From NCBI RefSeq assembly GCF_012349115.1, contig NZ_PQIG01000076.1, positions 39,366 through 103,365 of the forward strand: 64,000 nt of DNA, written 5' to 3'. Source of the DNA: Rhizobium ruizarguesonis (GTDB lineage: Bacteria > Pseudomonadota > Alphaproteobacteria > Rhizobiales > Rhizobiaceae). The notes under the pieces were generated by a model that saw only the letters and a program-made list of their open reading frames with translations, did no database searches and was not told the DNA's origin. Position 1 is the first letter of the stretch. The number at the start of each line of letters is the position of its first letter. The translations under genes were made by a program, and so were the position numbers. Below are positions 26,434 to 35,817 of the stretch, piece after piece.

Positions 26434-28125
26434 ATGAATCTGTTAAATCAATTAGTTCAGATATTTAAGAACTTCGGCGCCTTGGGCCGAACGCGCCTGA
26501 TGATTCTTGGAGGCGTCGGTGCCGTCTCTATCGCAATCGTCCTTGCGGCCGCCCTTTTCGTCAACAAGCCGGCACAGGAAACGCTCTATGTCGGTCTGGA
26601 CTCGCCGGATCTCAACCAGATCAGCATGGCGCTTGCCGAAGCCAACGTCGATTTCCAGGTCGGCACGGACGGCTCCAGCATCAGCGTTCCCGCGGGGATG
26701 ACGGGCAAGGCCCGGCTGATGCTTGCCGAGCGCGGCCTACCGAACAGCGCCAACGCCGGTTACGAACTCTTCGACAATGTCGGCTCCCTCGGCCTGACCT
26801 CCTTCATGCAGGAGGTGACGCGGGTTCGCGCTCTGGAAGGCGAAATCGCCCGCACCATCCAGTCGATCTCGGGTATAACGGCCGCACGCGTCCATATCGT
26901 CATGCCGGAGGTCGGAAACTTCCGGAAGGCGGAGCAGAAACCGACTGCCTCCGTCATGATTCGCGCCAGCGCCACAACTGGACGCAGCGCAGCGACCTCG
27001 ATCCGCCACCTCGTCGCCTCGGCCGTGCCGGGGCTTGACGTCGATGACGTGACCATCCTCGATTCCGCCGGCCAGCTGCTCGCTTCCGGCGACGAGGCGA
27101 GCAACAGCTCGCTGAATCGTTCGCTCAACATCGTCCAGAACGTTCAGCAGGAAGTCGAATCCAACATCGACAAGGCGCTGGCACCCTTCCTCGGCATGGA
27201 CAACTTCCGCTCCAGCGTCACCGCCGATCTCAACACCGACGCCCAGCAGATCCAGGAAACGACCTACGATCCCGAATCCAAGGTCGAACGCTCGGTCCGC
27301 TCGACGAAGGAAGCCCAGCAGTCGCAGCAGAAGCAGTCCGATAGCGCGACGACGGTCGAGCAGAACATTCCGCAGGCGGCTCCTGAGGCCGGCGGTTCCG
27401 CTGGGCCCGAATCGCAGGACAAATCCGACAAGCGCGAAGAACAGACCAACTACGAAATCAACAGCAAGACGACGGCGACGACCCGCAACAGCTACAAGGT
27501 CGAAAAGCTTTCGATCGCCGTGGTGGTCAACAAGGGCCGCATCGCCAAGATGGTCGGAGAACCCGCCGACCAGACCAAGGTCGATGCCTATCTTGCCGAA
27601 ATGCAGAAGATCGTCGCTTCGGCGGCCGGCATCGACGCCAAGCGCGGCGACGTCGTCACCGTCACGGCCATGGACTTCCTCGAGAACCAGCTGCTCGAAG
27701 ACGCCACCGGTGGTGTCCGCGTCATGGACATGCTGAGCCGCAACCTTGCCGGCATCATCAACTCGCTCGCCTTTGTCGCGGTCGCCTTCGTGGTCGTCTG
27801 GATGGGCCTGCGGCCTCTGGTGCGCAGCGTCAGCGGCAACGGCAGCTCTACGCCTTTCGGCGACGCCACGCCGGAAGCGGCCGGCCTCGAGCTTCCTGAC
27901 TTCGCGCCTGCATCAGGAGCTGCCGGGGGCGCTCTCATGGACGGCTTCGGGTCCGATTTCGGCTTCGACAGTACCGAGGACCTGCTCAGTCTCGGCGACG
28001 ACGATGGAAACTTCAATCGGCGCGTCAAGGAAGGCCCGGAACGCAAGCTTTCCCGGATGGTCGAGATCAACGAGGAACGCGCCGCGAAAATCCTCAGGAA
28101 ATGGGCGATCGACGACGCAGCGTAA
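26434..28125 (+). CDS. fliF: Flagellar MS-ring protein FliF
   Basis: A 563-residue protein that forms the MS ring in the inner membrane and houses the export gate. One membrane helix lies at about residues 25-45 and the second at about 445-465 (SLAFVAVAFVVVWMGL). Between them are the ring-building motifs (EGELARTIQSI-like EGEIARTIQSISG, and VHIVMPE). The C-terminal tail (LSRMVEINEERAAKILRKW) is the FliG-binding peptide. It is the last gene of the che block and is followed by a strong terminator. Confidence 0.97.
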   Translation: MNLLNQLVQIFKNFGALGRTRLMILGGVGAVSIAIVLAAALFVNKPAQETLYVGLDSPDLNQISMALAEANVDFQVGTDGSSISVPAGMTGKARLMLAERGLPNSANAGYELFDNVGSLGLTSFMQEVTRVRALEGEIARTIQSISGITAARVHIVMPEVGNFRKAEQKPTASVMIRASATTGRSAATSIRHLVASAVPGLDVDDVTILDSAGQLLASGDEASNSSLNRSLNIVQNVQQEVESNIDKALAPFLGMDNFRSSVTADLNTDAQQIQETTYDPESKVERSVRSTKEAQQSQQKQSDSATTVEQNIPQAAPEAGGSAGPESQDKSDKREEQTNYEINSKTTATTRNSYKVEKLSIAVVVNKGRIAKMVGEPADQTKVDAYLAEMQKIVASAAGIDAKRGDVVTVTAMDFLENQLLEDATGGVRVMDMLSRNLAGIINSLAFVAVAFVVVWMGLRPLVRSVSGNGSSTPFGDATPEAAGLELPDFAPASGAAGGALMDGFGSDFGFDSTEDLLSLGDDDGNFNRRVKEGPERKLSRMVEINEERAAKILRKWAIDDAA

Positions 28126-28129
28126 AGGA

Positions 28130-28154
28130 AAGGCCGGGCAACCGGCCTTTTTTT
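28130..28154 (+). terminator. Intrinsic terminator after fliF
   Basis: AAGGCCGG at 28130-28137, a GCAA tetraloop, CCGGCCTT at 28142-28149 and a run of seven T. It starts 5 bp after the fliF stop and closes the che-fliF transcription unit. Confidence 0.9.
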
Positions 28155-28542
28155 ATGTCGGTACGAAAAGCCGTGACGGGAGCCGCGAGAGACTAGGCAC
28201 GACAATCAGGGCCTGGAATTCGAATAAGACGATAGACCCGATCAGCGAAATGCGGCTGTAGGGAGAAATGATGGGATCGACTCGCGTAAAACGCGAAGCA
28301 AGTTGCGATACCGCCAGAATCACCTTAGCCTCCCTATATCTTGAAGGCTGGAATGAGTGGTCGAATCAGTGCATGGGCGATAGCGAAAGTAAATCCCTAG
28401 AAGTCGGAGATGGTGATTTGCATCGTCCGGCTTACCCTTAGGTGATTCGAAATGGGATTCGAGCGGGACTTGAATTGAATCCCTTACAGAAAAATTGCTG
28501 TTGCACCGAGTTCGATCGTTTCTCAGCCGCAGGACATTGCCA
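28155..28542 (+). promoter_or_regulatory. Intergenic region upstream of visN
   Basis: About 390 bp that should hold the visNR promoter. The frames crossing it show no conserved protein features. No copy of the CGCAAG-N9-CTA element and no long dyad was found. AGGA at about 28,530 is the visN ribosome site. Confidence 0.45.
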
Positions 28543-29289
28543 ATGGATATGAATGTAATTCAGGCGAGCAAAGGCGAGAGGCATATGGCGAATTTCGCGA
28601 GTGCGGTGGTGCCGGATCTGTTGCCACGCGATGAGCTGCTTCAGCGCCTCCACGGTGTCGCTAGCACCGGCAGGTTGCAGTCTGGTTTGCGCGCATTGAC
28701 GGACTACGTGGGTGCTTCGCACTACCTTCTGGCGCGCTGCGATCTCCTTCAGGAAAGTGGCCTCGATTTCATCGTCTCGTCGGACTGGCCCTTCGACCTG
28801 GTCAGGGACATTGCCAATGATCTGGTCCGCGGTTATGCCCGCTCGACCGAGTTGGAAAAATGCATGCAGGTTTTCCAGCCGAATTTTGCTCTTCTGCCTG
28901 ACAGTGCCGAAGTTCCGGACGGCGCCAGCCGCCAATATTGTTCGGTGACCTTCAATGTCGGCCGGTCGCGGCTGGCTCTCATGTTCCTGTTCGGCGAGGG
29001 GTTCATCCTTTCGCCGGAGCGCCTGCGCGATGTTGGCCTGCTTGCAGGTTATGTCGCGAGCTTCCTTCGCTGCGGTGGTACGAAAGTCGATCGCGATTTC
29101 GAATTGACCGACCGCGAGCTGGAATGCCTGTTCTGGATCGCCGAGGGCAAGACCAGCGACGAGATCGCGATGATCCTCGGAATCTCTCGCAATACCATCA
29201 ACAACTACATCACCAGCGTGATGCGCAAGACGGCGACCAAGACCCGGTCCGAGGCCATTGCCTTCGCCGTCCGCAATAATCTCGTATAG
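28543..29289 (+). CDS. visN: Motility master regulator VisN (LuxR family)
   Basis: A 248-residue LuxR-type protein. Residues 180-245 are the helix-turn-helix (LTDRELECLFWIAEGKTSDEIA, SRNTINNYITSVMRK). The N-terminal 165 residues form a ligand-binding-like domain with unknown ligand. In S. meliloti and R. leguminosarum VisN works with VisR, probably as a heterodimer, at the top of the flagellar cascade and activates rem. The ATG at 28543 has AGGA 9 nt upstream; a later ATG at 28585 is possible. visR follows after 8 bp. Confidence 0.93.
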   Translation: MDMNVIQASKGERHMANFASAVVPDLLPRDELLQRLHGVASTGRLQSGLRALTDYVGASHYLLARCDLLQESGLDFIVSSDWPFDLVRDIANDLVRGYARSTELEKCMQVFQPNFALLPDSAEVPDGASRQYCSVTFNVGRSRLALMFLFGEGFILSPERLRDVGLLAGYVASFLRCGGTKVDRDFELTDRELECLFWIAEGKTSDEIAMILGISRNTINNYITSVMRKTATKTRSEAIAFAVRNNLV

Positions 29290-29297
29290 GGGGATCT

Positions 29298-30044
29298 ATG
29301 GGGTATCCATCAGGCAGGACCATGAGCAGTGCTGAGCAACTGCGCATGGTGCGTGTGAGCAGGATTTCCAGCCGGTCCGATCTTTTTCCGCGGCTGATCG
29401 CGATGCAGAAGCTCGCCGATGCGCAAGGGTTCGCAATCTTCCGCGTCAGCGGCTCGGGCATTCCGGCAAAGCAGCGGCTTGTCTGCGAGCTCGAGAACTG
29501 GGGGTCTTCCAATGCCGGTTTCGGCAAGGCCTTCACGGATGCTTATGGCGATATTCTTCTCGACCATATCGACAAATCGCTGCTGCCGCTGTCATGGGCC
29601 GGCGGTTACGACCGTGCGGCACCCGGTCCGGCGGACTTCTCGCCGTTCATGACGCGGCTGCAGGACGGTATTCTGCCTTTCTCCGGCCTTGCCTTTCCGG
29701 TGCGGCTCGGCGCCGTCGGCAATGGTTTCATCCTTTTCACCGGCGATGAGCTCGATCCCTCGAGCGATACCATCGTCGAGCTGCACGGTCGCTGCTGCCA
29801 TATCATGATGGATCTGCTCTCGCTCGACGAACGCCGCACGGCTGCCGCCGAGGCGCTCAGCGAACGCGAAATCGCCTGTCTGCAGCTTGCCGGCGACGGC
29901 CGCATCAGCGAAGAGATCGCCGACAAGCTCGGCCTGTCCGTGCACACCGTGAACGCCTATCTCGGCTCGGCGACCATCAAGCTCGATTCCGTCAATCGCA
30001 TCCAGGCGATCGCCAAGGCGATCCGGCTCGGTTATATCAGCTGA
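29298..30044 (+). CDS. visR: Motility master regulator VisR (LuxR family)
   Basis: A 248-residue LuxR-type protein, paralogous to VisN, with a C-terminal HTH (LSEREIACLQLAGDGRISEEIA, SVHTVNAYLGSATIKL) and an N-terminal alpha/beta domain. GGGGGATCT before the ATG is a good ribosome site; a second ATG at 29322 is possible. It forms the master regulator with VisN. The recognition helices of VisN and VisR differ (NTINNYI against HTVNAYL), so they may contact different half-sites. Confidence 0.93.
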   Translation: MGYPSGRTMSSAEQLRMVRVSRISSRSDLFPRLIAMQKLADAQGFAIFRVSGSGIPAKQRLVCELENWGSSNAGFGKAFTDAYGDILLDHIDKSLLPLSWAGGYDRAAPGPADFSPFMTRLQDGILPFSGLAFPVRLGAVGNGFILFTGDELDPSSDTIVELHGRCCHIMMDLLSLDERRTAAAEALSEREIACLQLAGDGRISEEIADKLGLSVHTVNAYLGSATIKLDSVNRIQAIAKAIRLGYIS

Positions 30045-30069
30045 ACCCGCGCGTAGGGTCCGTTACATC

Positions 30070-30118
30070 GCCGCGCGTCTTTACAGACGCGCAACGCTGC
30101 AACGCTTTACTTGCAGTC
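30070..30118 (+). repeat. RIME-type intergenic repeat, partial copy
   Basis: GCCGCGCGTCTTTACAGACG, then CGCAACGCTGCAACGC and CTTTACTTGCAGTC. The hairpin half is conserved and the tail has changed. It separates visR from the convergent gene at 30154. Confidence 0.65.
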
Positions 30119-30153
30119 CAAAGCGAATGAAAGCGCGATTCCCTTGAAGAAAG

Positions 30154-30597
30154 TCAGCCGGCCAGCGCCTGAGGCGGCTGGTTCACGCTGTAGCGCGCTT
30201 CCCGAAGGCTCTTTTTGAGGAAGATGGTGTTCTCGTCGGGATCGGCCGAGGGATCCTGGAAAGCGATATGATTGATCTCGATGCCGGCGTGATCTTCGGC
30301 AAGGGTAAGCTGTGCGTAAACGGTGACGCCGCGCGGCTTGATTTCCAGATCGAGAACGACTTCGGGCTTGCCGCCCCACTCCAGCGTATAGTTGCCGCCC
30401 AGGCCGAAATTCACCGTGCCCGGATGAAAGAAAAGCTCCGCCGCCGAAGCGACGAGATCGGAAAGGTTGCCGTAATACTCGAAGCGCAGCAGTGAAATAA
30501 GGTCAGAAGCATCCAGAAGGCGCAGTTCAGTGGCGACCGGGCTGATCGCGTCTGCGAGGATCTTTTCACGCTGGGTAGAGTGAGGGCATTTTTTCAT
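30154..30597 (-). CDS. Conserved protein of unknown function, last gene of the flhB unit
   Basis: A 147-residue soluble protein. It begins with a helical segment (LRLLDASDLISLLRFEYYGNLSDLVASAAELFF) and continues as alternating strands (GNYTLEWGGKPEVVLDLEI, VTVYAQLTLAEDHAGIEINHI), so it looks like a small alpha+beta domain. I recognise no family. Only 5 bp separate it from the flhB stop, so it is co-transcribed with flhB. S. meliloti has an unnamed gene at the same place between visR and flhB, which argues for a motility-related role. The start is an ATG with a weak ribosome site, as expected for a coupled gene. Confidence 0.75.
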   Translation of the reverse strand: MKKCPHSTQREKILADAISPVATELRLLDASDLISLLRFEYYGNLSDLVASAAELFFHPGTVNFGLGGNYTLEWGGKPEVVLDLEIKPRGVTVYAQLTLAEDHAGIEINHIAFQDPSADPDENTIFLKKSLREARYSVNQPPQALAG

Positions 30598-30602
30598 TCG
30601 GC

Positions 30603-31700
30603 TTATCTGACCCGTTTGTTCTTGGCGTCTGCAGCGTAGACCCGGTGGATGAGCTCCGCAACCGCCTTATAGAAGACTGACGGGATGACACTATCGATCG
30701 AGACTTGCGCAAACATGGAGCGCGCAAGGGGCGGATCTTCGAACACCGGTATGCCGTTCTTCTCGGCGATCTCCCTGATTTTGAGCGCGATGAGGTCCTG
30801 ACCCTTGGCCAGCACCACCGGCGCGTCGTTCTCTTCACGCGCGTAACGCAGCGCCACCGCATAGTGCGTCGGGTTGGCAATCACCAGCGTTGCACGGTGC
30901 ACGTTGGCGATCATGCGCCGGCGCGCCCGGTCGCGCATCAGCGAGCGCTGCCGGCTCTTGACGAAGGGGTCGCCCTGCGCCTGCTTGTTTTCTTCCTTTA
31001 TTTCGTGCCGCGTCATCTTCAGCTCGGTGAACCAGTGATGGCGCGTCCAGAAAAGATCGGCGATTGCGACGATCGCAGTGGCGATCAGCATGACGATGAT
31101 GATCTTGCGCATCGCCGCCATCATTCGCACGAGAATCGTCTGCGGATCGGAGAACATCGCGTCGATCGAGCTGAAATATTCGCTCCTGAGCACGAAGAAC
31201 AGGATCACCCCGACGATGACCACCTTGAACAGCGACTTGCCGAATTCGACGAGGCCGGGCAGGCTGAAGAGCCGCGACCAGCCTTTGATCGGCGAGATAC
31301 GCGAGGCCTGTGGGCGGATGCGTTCGAGCACCGGAGTCGGCAGGTTCTGGAAGACGGAGGAGGCAACGCCGAACACCATAAACAGGATGAAGGCGGGCGC
31401 CAGCAGCGCCGCACTTGCCCAGCCGAGCCGCCCGAACAGGGCCAGGACATCCGGCCCCGTCTCGATCTTCCATTGGTCGGGCTGTTCGAAGATGTCGCGC
31501 AGCGTTTCACTCATGCGTCCGACGCTGTCGGGAAGGAAGAATACGAGGTAAATGAAGGTAGCGAGGATCGTCGCAAAGATCGAAAGTTCGCGCGAAAACG
31601 GCACGTTGCCCTTTTCCGCGGCATCGGTTTGCTTTTTCGCGGTTGGGGCTTCTGTTTTGCTGTCCTTGTCATCGTCTGCCAAGTCGCGGCCCTCCGTCAA
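30603..31700 (-). CDS. flhB: Flagellar export switch protein FlhB
   Basis: A 365-residue inner-membrane component of the type III export gate that switches substrate from rod/hook to filament. An acidic/Lys-rich N-terminus leads into four helices (about residues 38-210). The cytosolic domain carries the NPTH self-cleavage motif ([14 protein letters not shown]), with cleavage between Asn and Pro. It is separated from fliG by a 317-bp gap with two repeats, and so may have its own promoter. The unknown gene at 30154 follows. Confidence 0.96.
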   Translation of the reverse strand: MTEGRDLADDDKDSKTEAPTAKKQTDAAEKGNVPFSRELSIFATILATFIYLVFFLPDSVGRMSETLRDIFEQPDQWKIETGPDVLALFGRLGWASAALLAPAFILFMVFGVASSVFQNLPTPVLERIRPQASRISPIKGWSRLFSLPGLVEFGKSLFKVVIVGVILFFVLRSEYFSSIDAMFSDPQTILVRMMAAMRKIIIVMLIATAIVAIADLFWTRHHWFTELKMTRHEIKEENKQAQGDPFVKSRQRSLMRDRARRRMIANVHRATLVIANPTHYAVALRYAREENDAPVVLAKGQDLIALKIREIAEKNGIPVFEDPPLARSMFAQVSIDSVIPSVFYKAVAELIHRVYAADAKNKRVR

Positions 31701-31720
31701 AGAAATAGGCCGCAGCTAAC

Positions 31721-31823
31721 GCATGTCGCCCAAAAACGTGCAGCGGTTTTGGGATGACGACATGCATCAAAACAAAGACCTAAAGCGCGTCGCACGAACC
31801 GAGTTCTATGCGACGCGCTTTAG
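31721..31823 (+). repeat. Dispersed intergenic repeat family B, copy 2
   Basis: GCATGTCGCCCAAAAACGTG, then CAGCGGTTTTGGGATGACGACATGC, CTAAAGCGCGTCGCACG and GCGACGCGCTTTAG. Both hairpins of the family are present. It begins 20 bp upstream of the flhB start codon. Confidence 0.8.
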
Positions 31824-31917
31824 AGCGCAGCCTGTTGCGGGAAGGGTAGCCGCCTGTGGCACGGCGATCAACAGCCGCCTTTCGGCATGCCGGATTTGTC
31901 AACAGTCTCGACGAGCC

Positions 31918-32020
31918 AAAGCATGTCGCGCAAAAGTGTGCAGCGGTTTTGCGATAACGACATGCGAAAAAAATGACCTAAAGCGCGAGGAGCGAATCTG
32001 AAAGATCGCGACGCGCTTTA
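31918..32020 (+). repeat. Dispersed intergenic repeat family B, copy 3, overlapping the fliG stop
   Basis: AAAGCATGTCGCGCAAAAGT to CGCGACGCGCTTTAG, the best match to copy 1 at 17271. The last bases of the element (TTA at 32018-32020) are the TAA stop codon of fliG on the other strand. Copies 2 and 3 lie in tandem, 94 bp apart. Confidence 0.85.
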
Positions 32021-33058
32021 GGCGGCCGCCGAAGCGTCGCCTTCCTTTTCCTTGAGCTCGATCTGGCCGGAATTGGCCAGGCGAATGGCTTCCTGTGCCA
32101 CGGCGCGGCGGGCAATCGCGATCTCGCGCGGATTGACGCCGCCCATGCCGCTCTGCAGATCCGATTCGATCATGCGGCGCTGGCGTGGGCTGATGGCGGA
32201 GAGAACCGATTCGCGGATCTCGGGCGGCGACCCGCGCAGCGCGACGGTGAGCACATCCGTCGAGATGTCGTTAAGCAGCATGACGCGGCTGCGCTGCGGC
32301 ATGTACATGAGGTCCTCGAACAGGAAGATCTTCGGGCGAACCTTGTTGACCGACTCGCGGCTGATCGATTCGAGCGAGGTGAGCAGCGTGTCGACCTGCG
32401 GCTTGTCGAGTTCGTTCATCAGATCGGCGACCTTCGTCGAACCGGCCGCATTGCGCTCTGCCTCGACCTCGGCAAGCAGCGTCATGACCTGGTTTTCGAT
32501 GATCTGCGCAGCCTTCGGGCTGACCGCCTTCATGTTGACCGTTCTGTTCATGATGTCGGCGCGGCGGTTGTCGGGAAGCTGCAGCAGCACCTTGGCGCCG
32601 AAGGAGGAGGGCATCATCGATAGAATATAGGCGACGGTCTGCGGATGTTCGCGCAGCAGGAACTGCGCGACGAATGTCGGCTCCGCCTCGCTGAGGCGAT
32701 CCCAGATCGAGGTTTCGTAGGCCTGGAATGCGGTGCGGCGGCCGAGCAGGCTGTCGACCTCGTCGGGCGTCAGGCCTTCTTCCAGAATGGCCTCGATCGC
32801 CTTGGCGTTGTCCATCAGTCCGGCGCCCTCGGTGAAGAGGTCTTCGAATTCGGAGACGAGCAACAGCAGCTCGTCCGGCGGAATGGCGCGCAGCGACTGG
32901 GCGGAAGAGATAATGGTCTGCAGTTCGGCCTGGGTGAAATATTTCAACAGCCGGCCGGCGACTCCCTTTCCCATAGCGAGAAGAACAGCCGCTGCCTTTT
33001 CAGCCTGGGTCAACGGTTTCCCGGCTAGCGCGCCGCCGAAATCGTCAAAGTCCATCAT
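32018..33058 (-). CDS. fliG: Flagellar motor switch protein FliG
   Basis: A 346-residue C-ring protein that contacts the stator. The three armadillo/FliG domains are recognisable: the N domain (KPLTQAEKAAAVLLAMGKGVAGRLLKYF), which binds FliF; the middle domain with EHPQTVAYIL, a form of the EHPQ motif; and the C domain with charged helix residues (EDLMYMPQRSRVMLLNDIS). The end (ELKEKEGDASAAA) and the stop codon come from or abut a repeat. It is downstream of fliN with a 28-bp gap, in the motA-fliM-fliN-fliG unit. Confidence 0.96.
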   Translation of the reverse strand: MMDFDDFGGALAGKPLTQAEKAAAVLLAMGKGVAGRLLKYFTQAELQTIISSAQSLRAIPPDELLLLVSEFEDLFTEGAGLMDNAKAIEAILEEGLTPDEVDSLLGRRTAFQAYETSIWDRLSEAEPTFVAQFLLREHPQTVAYILSMMPSSFGAKVLLQLPDNRRADIMNRTVNMKAVSPKAAQIIENQVMTLLAEVEAERNAAGSTKVADLMNELDKPQVDTLLTSLESISRESVNKVRPKIFLFEDLMYMPQRSRVMLLNDISTDVLTVALRGSPPEIRESVLSAISPRQRRMIESDLQSGMGGVNPREIAIARRAVAQEAIRLANSGQIELKEKEGDASAAA

Positions 33059-33086
33059 GGTCTAACCTCTCCGTCCCACACAGGGA

Positions 33087-33674
33087 TCAGGCTTTTTTCG
33101 TACTCAAAACTTCTATCAGTTTCACACCGAATCGCGTGTCGTCGTTATCAAGCACCGTAATCTCGCCGCGGGCAATCCTGCGGCCATTCACCATGATCTC
33201 GACCGGTTCGCCGATCTTCTTGTCGAGGGCGATCGTTGCCCCTTCATTGAGGTTCATCAGGCCGGAGACCTGCATCCGGCTGGTGCCGAGCATGATCTGG
33301 ACGTCGATCGGGATGTCCATGATCAGGTCGAAGTTGGAATTCAAAGCGCTGCCGAGCGGGGCCGGCGACGCCTCGAAGGAGGAGCTGCTGCCGAAATCCA
33401 TGCCGGCAGCCGGGCTGGCATCGCCGCCGCCGAAGTCGCCGCCGAAATCGTCGCTGCCAAAGGGCGTTTCCGAAGTCTCGCCGCCAAAGGCCGCCAGGTC
33501 CGTTCCTGCTGCGAAGGGGTCGCTCTGCAGGTCGCCGCCAAACTGCGACAGGTCGCCGTCGGCATCCTGCTTCAGCACGCCGCGCAGATCGTCGATCGCC
33601 TGATCGAGATCGGCTTCGCTGCCCGGAAGATCCTGGGAGAGGTCACTGTTCTGCTGTGTTTTCTTCGTAGCCAT
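33087..33674 (-). CDS. fliN: Flagellar motor switch protein FliN
   Basis: A 195-residue C-ring protein. Residues 110-195 are the SpoA/FliN domain ([16 protein letters not shown], then [15 protein letters not shown]). The first 105 residues are an acidic, Gly/Asp/Phe-rich low-complexity extension, longer than in enteric FliN (137 aa). In other bacteria the FliN N-terminus and surface bind CheY or FliH, so the extension may serve docking; this is inference. It lies between fliM and fliG. Confidence 0.95.
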   Translation of the reverse strand: MATKKTQQNSDLSQDLPGSEADLDQAIDDLRGVLKQDADGDLSQFGGDLQSDPFAAGTDLAAFGGETSETPFGSDDFGGDFGGGDASPAAGMDFGSSSSFEASPAPLGSALNSNFDLIMDIPIDVQIMLGTSRMQVSGLMNLNEGATIALDKKIGEPVEIMVNGRRIARGEITVLDNDDTRFGVKLIEVLSTKKA

Positions 33675-33739
33675 GAAATCACTATTCCAGTTGAAACTTG
33701 CCTCAAACTGCCTTTGCAGCCCAAAAGCCAGAGAACCGA

Positions 33740-34690
33740 TTAATTCATTAAATGACGGATGAGTTCGTCATCCGAGTTCATCGTATCCTTGACGCGGACC
33801 ATGTAATTTTCGCCTGAACGCCCGAACTCGCACACATACAATTCCTTGCTGTTGGCGCTGACCTCGACGCGCACATCGCCGTGATCGCGGAACGGAATGA
33901 CGTCGCCGACCATCAGCTTCGATATTGTCCGCAGCGTCAAGTCCTGCAGCCTGATCTTGGCCTCGAGCGTGACATGTGAGCGGCGGACCTGGTCGCCGAG
34001 CTGTTCGGTCCATTCCGCTGAGTTGCTGCTGGCCTGGCGTTTCGGCTTCGGCGGCGTCACCTTGGTCTTGAGCAGAGCCGTCTGCGGAACGATCAACGAA
34101 AATTCCGAAACGATGCCGGCAAGCGTGATCGACATGTTGATGGCGGCCGCGAATTCATCCGGACGATCCTCCTGCGGCCGGGCGCGCATGTCATGGGCGT
34201 GCGGGGCCGAAAGGCTCGGTTCGAAACCGCCCGGCGCGTTGACAGCCGAGCGCAGCACCTTGGCGATCTTGTCGAAGACCATGACCGCCAGATCGAGCTC
34301 GATGATCGACAGCAGCCGGTCGGCCGGTTCCTCGATCGTATCGGCTGTGGCGCCGAGCAGATGCTCCATCAGCGTGATGACGAAGCCGTTGCCGCAGGCA
34401 AGCGTAATGTTCTGCGACCAGTTGCGCAGCGTCGCGTCGACGAGTGTGACGTTCGCGCTCAGGTCTTCGATGAGGTGGTTCTTGTAGCCAATCTCGCAGC
34501 CGAGATAATTGACCGTCACGTCGAGGCCGGTCTCGCTTTTGATGACGTCGGGAAAGAATTCGCTGTAGATTTCCCCGAAGGAGCTGCAGATCTTGGCGAC
34601 TCTGCCTCTGTCGCCAAGCCCGCCTGTCAGCTTGGCGAGGAGGGAAGGATCCATTGCCGGTTTATCATGCGAAGCATTGCTCATAGTCAT
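33740..34690 (-). CDS. fliM: Flagellar motor switch protein FliM
   Basis: A 316-residue C-ring protein. The middle CheC-like domain covers about residues 50-220 and the C-terminal SpoA domain about 235-310 ([17 protein letters not shown]). The usual N-terminal CheY-binding peptide (LSQxEIDALL in enterics) is not evident: the start reads [20 protein letters not shown]. It starts at the base next to the motA stop, so motA-fliM are coupled. Absence of the canonical peptide may reflect the speed-control motor of rhizobia. Confidence 0.93.
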   Translation of the reverse strand: MTMSNASHDKPAMDPSLLAKLTGGLGDRGRVAKICSSFGEIYSEFFPDVIKSETGLDVTVNYLGCEIGYKNHLIEDLSANVTLVDATLRNWSQNITLACGNGFVITLMEHLLGATADTIEEPADRLLSIIELDLAVMVFDKIAKVLRSAVNAPGGFEPSLSAPHAHDMRARPQEDRPDEFAAAINMSITLAGIVSEFSLIVPQTALLKTKVTPPKPKRQASSNSAEWTEQLGDQVRRSHVTLEAKIRLQDLTLRTISKLMVGDVIPFRDHGDVRVEVSANSKELYVCEFGRSGENYMVRVKDTMNSDDELIRHLMN

Positions 34691-35563
34691 TTAAGCCGCC
34701 TTGTTTTCGCCACCTGGGTTCATCATTTCCTGCTCGACCGCATCGATGGACGGACGCTCGTAAGCCGAGATCGTCTTGCGGCCGTATTCGAGCGCGACCT
34801 GCGGCACCGAGCCGTTCATATAGGCAAGCAGCGTCTGCTTGACGATGACGTAGAGGCGGTGCTGCTTGTTGCGCACGACCTTGATCTGGGAGACCAGCGG
34901 CGAGCAGACGCAGTAGGACAAGAGAATGCCGAGGAAGGTGCCGACGAGCGCCGAGCCGATCAGGTGGCCGAGCACTTCGGGCGAATCGTTGATGTGGGCC
35001 ATCGCCTTGATGACGCCGAGAACCGCCGCAACGATGCCGATCGCCGGGAAGGAATCGCTCATGATCTGGATCGAGTGGTAGGGCTTCATCTTGTCGTGCA
35101 TGATGGTGTTGAGCTCTTCGTCCATCAGCGCCTCGATCTCGTGGCTGCGGGCGTTGCCGATGATGATCAGGCGTACGTAGTCGCAGATGAACGCCGTCAG
35201 CTCCCTGTTCTTCAGAACCGTTGGAGCCGACTGGAAGATCGTCGATTCGGCCGGATTGTCGATATGGGCTTCGATTTCGTTTCGCGACTTGGTGCGCAGG
35301 TCGCGCATCAGCGAATAGAGCACGCCGAGCGTGTCGAGATAGTTGCGCTCCTTCGGCACGGCGTGCCTGAAGGCTTCGCTGAGCGCCTTGCCGGAGTCCT
35401 TCACCACCTTCATCGGGTTCGCCATGATGAAGCTGCCGAGGCCGGCGCCGCCGATGATGAGGAATTCGAAGGGCTGGAACAGCGCGTCCACTTCGCCGCC
35501 CATCGCCATGAAGCTGCCGACGATACAGCCGCAAGTCACTATAAATCCGATAATGATATTCAT
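34691..35563 (-). CDS. motA: Flagellar stator protein MotA
   Basis: A 290-residue inner-membrane stator subunit. It has four membrane helices (about residues 2-22, 30-52, 170-190, 200-225), the cytosolic charged loop with the FliG-contacting residues (about 85-100), and [17 protein letters not shown] before helix 3. With MotB it conducts protons to drive rotation. The ATG at 35563 begins with the first helix directly (MNIIIGFIV); the longer upstream frame has no family sequence. A CGCAAG-N9-CTA element lies 37 bp upstream. Confidence 0.96.
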   Translation of the reverse strand: MNIIIGFIVTCGCIVGSFMAMGGEVDALFQPFEFLIIGGAGLGSFIMANPMKVVKDSGKALSEAFRHAVPKERNYLDTLGVLYSLMRDLRTKSRNEIEAHIDNPAESTIFQSAPTVLKNRELTAFICDYVRLIIIGNARSHEIEALMDEELNTIMHDKMKPYHSIQIMSDSFPAIGIVAAVLGVIKAMAHINDSPEVLGHLIGSALVGTFLGILLSYCVCSPLVSQIKVVRNKQHRLYVIVKQTLLAYMNGSVPQVALEYGRKTISAYERPSIDAVEQEMMNPGGENKAA

Positions 35564-35599
35564 CGTCAGCCCAATCTGAACGTTGCTTTTCTTTGAGAC

Positions 35600-35620
35600 G
35601 GATAGGGTTTCTGCCTTGCG
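35600..35620 (-). promoter_or_regulatory. CGCAAG-N9-CTA element upstream of motA
   Basis: On the minus strand CGCAAG (35620-35615), nine bases and CTATCC (35605-35600), a perfect match to the element; CTATCC resembles a rhizobial -10 box. A transcript starting about 7 bp downstream would have a leader of about 30 nt before motA. It forms a divergent pair with the site at 35671. Confidence 0.6.
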
Positions 35621-35670
35621 TGAGGCTGATGAAAGGCCCGATCGCCAAGCATTTCCGCGTGCCAGCTTCG

Positions 35671-35691
35671 CGCAAGCATCTGCCGTCACTC
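35671..35691 (+). promoter_or_regulatory. CGCAAG-N9-(C/T)(T/C)A element upstream of flgF
   Basis: CGCAAG at 35671-35676, nine bases, then TCACTC at 35686-35691, about 126 bp before the flgF ATG. The -10-like half is weaker than at motA. The two divergent sites lie 50 bp apart, so motA and flgF units may be switched on together. Confidence 0.4.
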
Positions 35692-35817
35692 TAAAGGAGA
35701 CGAATGGGTGCCCGCACCCGTTTCTGAGATGCCGCCTCAGCGAAATCCCGGCCGAACCACATCAGACGACGCCCGGCTTTTCGTCCCGTTCATCGCCAAT
35801 GCTTGGAGCTTACCGAC

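Noticed and set aside
31721..32020. CRISPR-like or transposon array between flhB and fliG
   Set aside because: Only two copies about 100 bp long, each internally palindromic, and the same element is dispersed elsewhere; no spacers, transposase or flanking duplications.
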